A DNA stretch of 5,038 bases from an uncultured Verrucomicrobiales bacterium (GTDB lineage Bacteria; Verrucomicrobiota; Verrucomicrobiia; Verrucomicrobiales; Akkermansiaceae): positions 1 through 5,038 of the forward strand of contig CALFTQ010000052.1 in assembly GCA_937916135.1 (NCBI GenBank), given 5' to 3'. Within the stretch, counting starts at the first letter, position 1. The number at the start of each line of letters is the position of its first letter. Shown in pieces: positions 4,989 to 5,038 of the stretch. The notes below the pieces were generated by a model, which was not told the DNA's origin, searched no databases, and worked only from the letters and a program-made list of their open reading frames with translations. The position numbers and the translations under genes are program-made.

Positions 4989-5038
4989 TGCCTCAAAATA
5001 AAATCGAACCCAAGGGGTGGATGCCTCAAAATTAATCG
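4989..5038. repeat. direct repeat in an AT-rich segment, second copy at the window edge
   Basis: TGCCTCAAAATAAAATCG (4989-5006) and TGCCTCAAAATTAATCG (5022-5038) share the first 11 bases and end alike in AATCG, differing by one base and one indel. The copies start 33 bases apart. The surrounding 4930-5038 segment is much richer in A and T than the genes. The second copy reaches the last base of the window, so further copies may follow. The function is unknown. Confidence 0.4.

Noticed and set aside
4989..5020. tRNA-like GGGTTCGATT on the minus strand
   Set aside because: The flanking bases do not form a T stem and no acceptor, D or anticodon arms can be placed.
4953..5036. Possible 3' end of a minus-strand gene entering from the right (27 codons ending in TAA at 4955-4953)
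   Set aside because: A second frame is also open for 21 codons (stop at 4975-4973), the stretch is short and AT-rich, and neither translation is recognisable. The hairpin and T run at 4934-4954 keep it possible but not supportable.

Overview
The window reads as bacterial chromosome. Its core is a cell-division pair on the minus strand, ftsA then ftsZ, followed by a phosphatidylserine decarboxylase gene (psd) and preceded by a short predicted lipoprotein gene. All four recognisable genes lie on the minus strand, so transcription runs from high to low coordinates. The best guess for the host is Verrucomicrobiota, possibly an Akkermansia-like organism. The reasons are the very divergent FtsZ with a long acidic tail, the near absence of Shine-Dalgarno sequences, and the GC-rich genes with repeat-bearing intergenic DNA. 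This is an inference from memory of these families, not a search result.

Layout from the minus-strand 5' end. 5038-4688: about 350 bases without a convincing gene. Its outer end is AT-rich and carries a 17-18 bp direct repeat, a weak terminator-like hairpin and then unassigned sequence. 4678-4154: a 174-residue putative lipoprotein of unknown family. 4153-4058: two small inverted repeats and an extended -10 promoter. 4057-2840: ftsA. 2839-2811: a 29-base junction without a ribosome binding site. 2810-1179: ftsZ. 1157-1116: a clear intrinsic terminator. 1136-1108: a promoter for psd built into that terminator. 1098-196: psd. 195-1: intergenic DNA with two REP-like palindromic units.

FtsA (actin-like) is expected to tether FtsZ (tubulin-like) filaments to the membrane through its C-terminal amphipathic helix. 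Psd makes phosphatidylethanolamine in the same membrane but looks like a separate transcription unit.

The most interesting material is in FtsZ. The T7 catalytic loop has lost its first conserved aspartate and carries Glu in place of the second. The tubulin signature is GGGTGSG. The usual C-terminal peptide is replaced by three spaced copies of a V-[K/R]-x-M-F motif at the end of a roughly 215-residue acidic tail. The second point of interest is psd: its promoter overlaps the ftsZ terminator and would give an essentially leaderless mRNA. I see no CRISPR array, RNA gene, insertion sequence or defence system.
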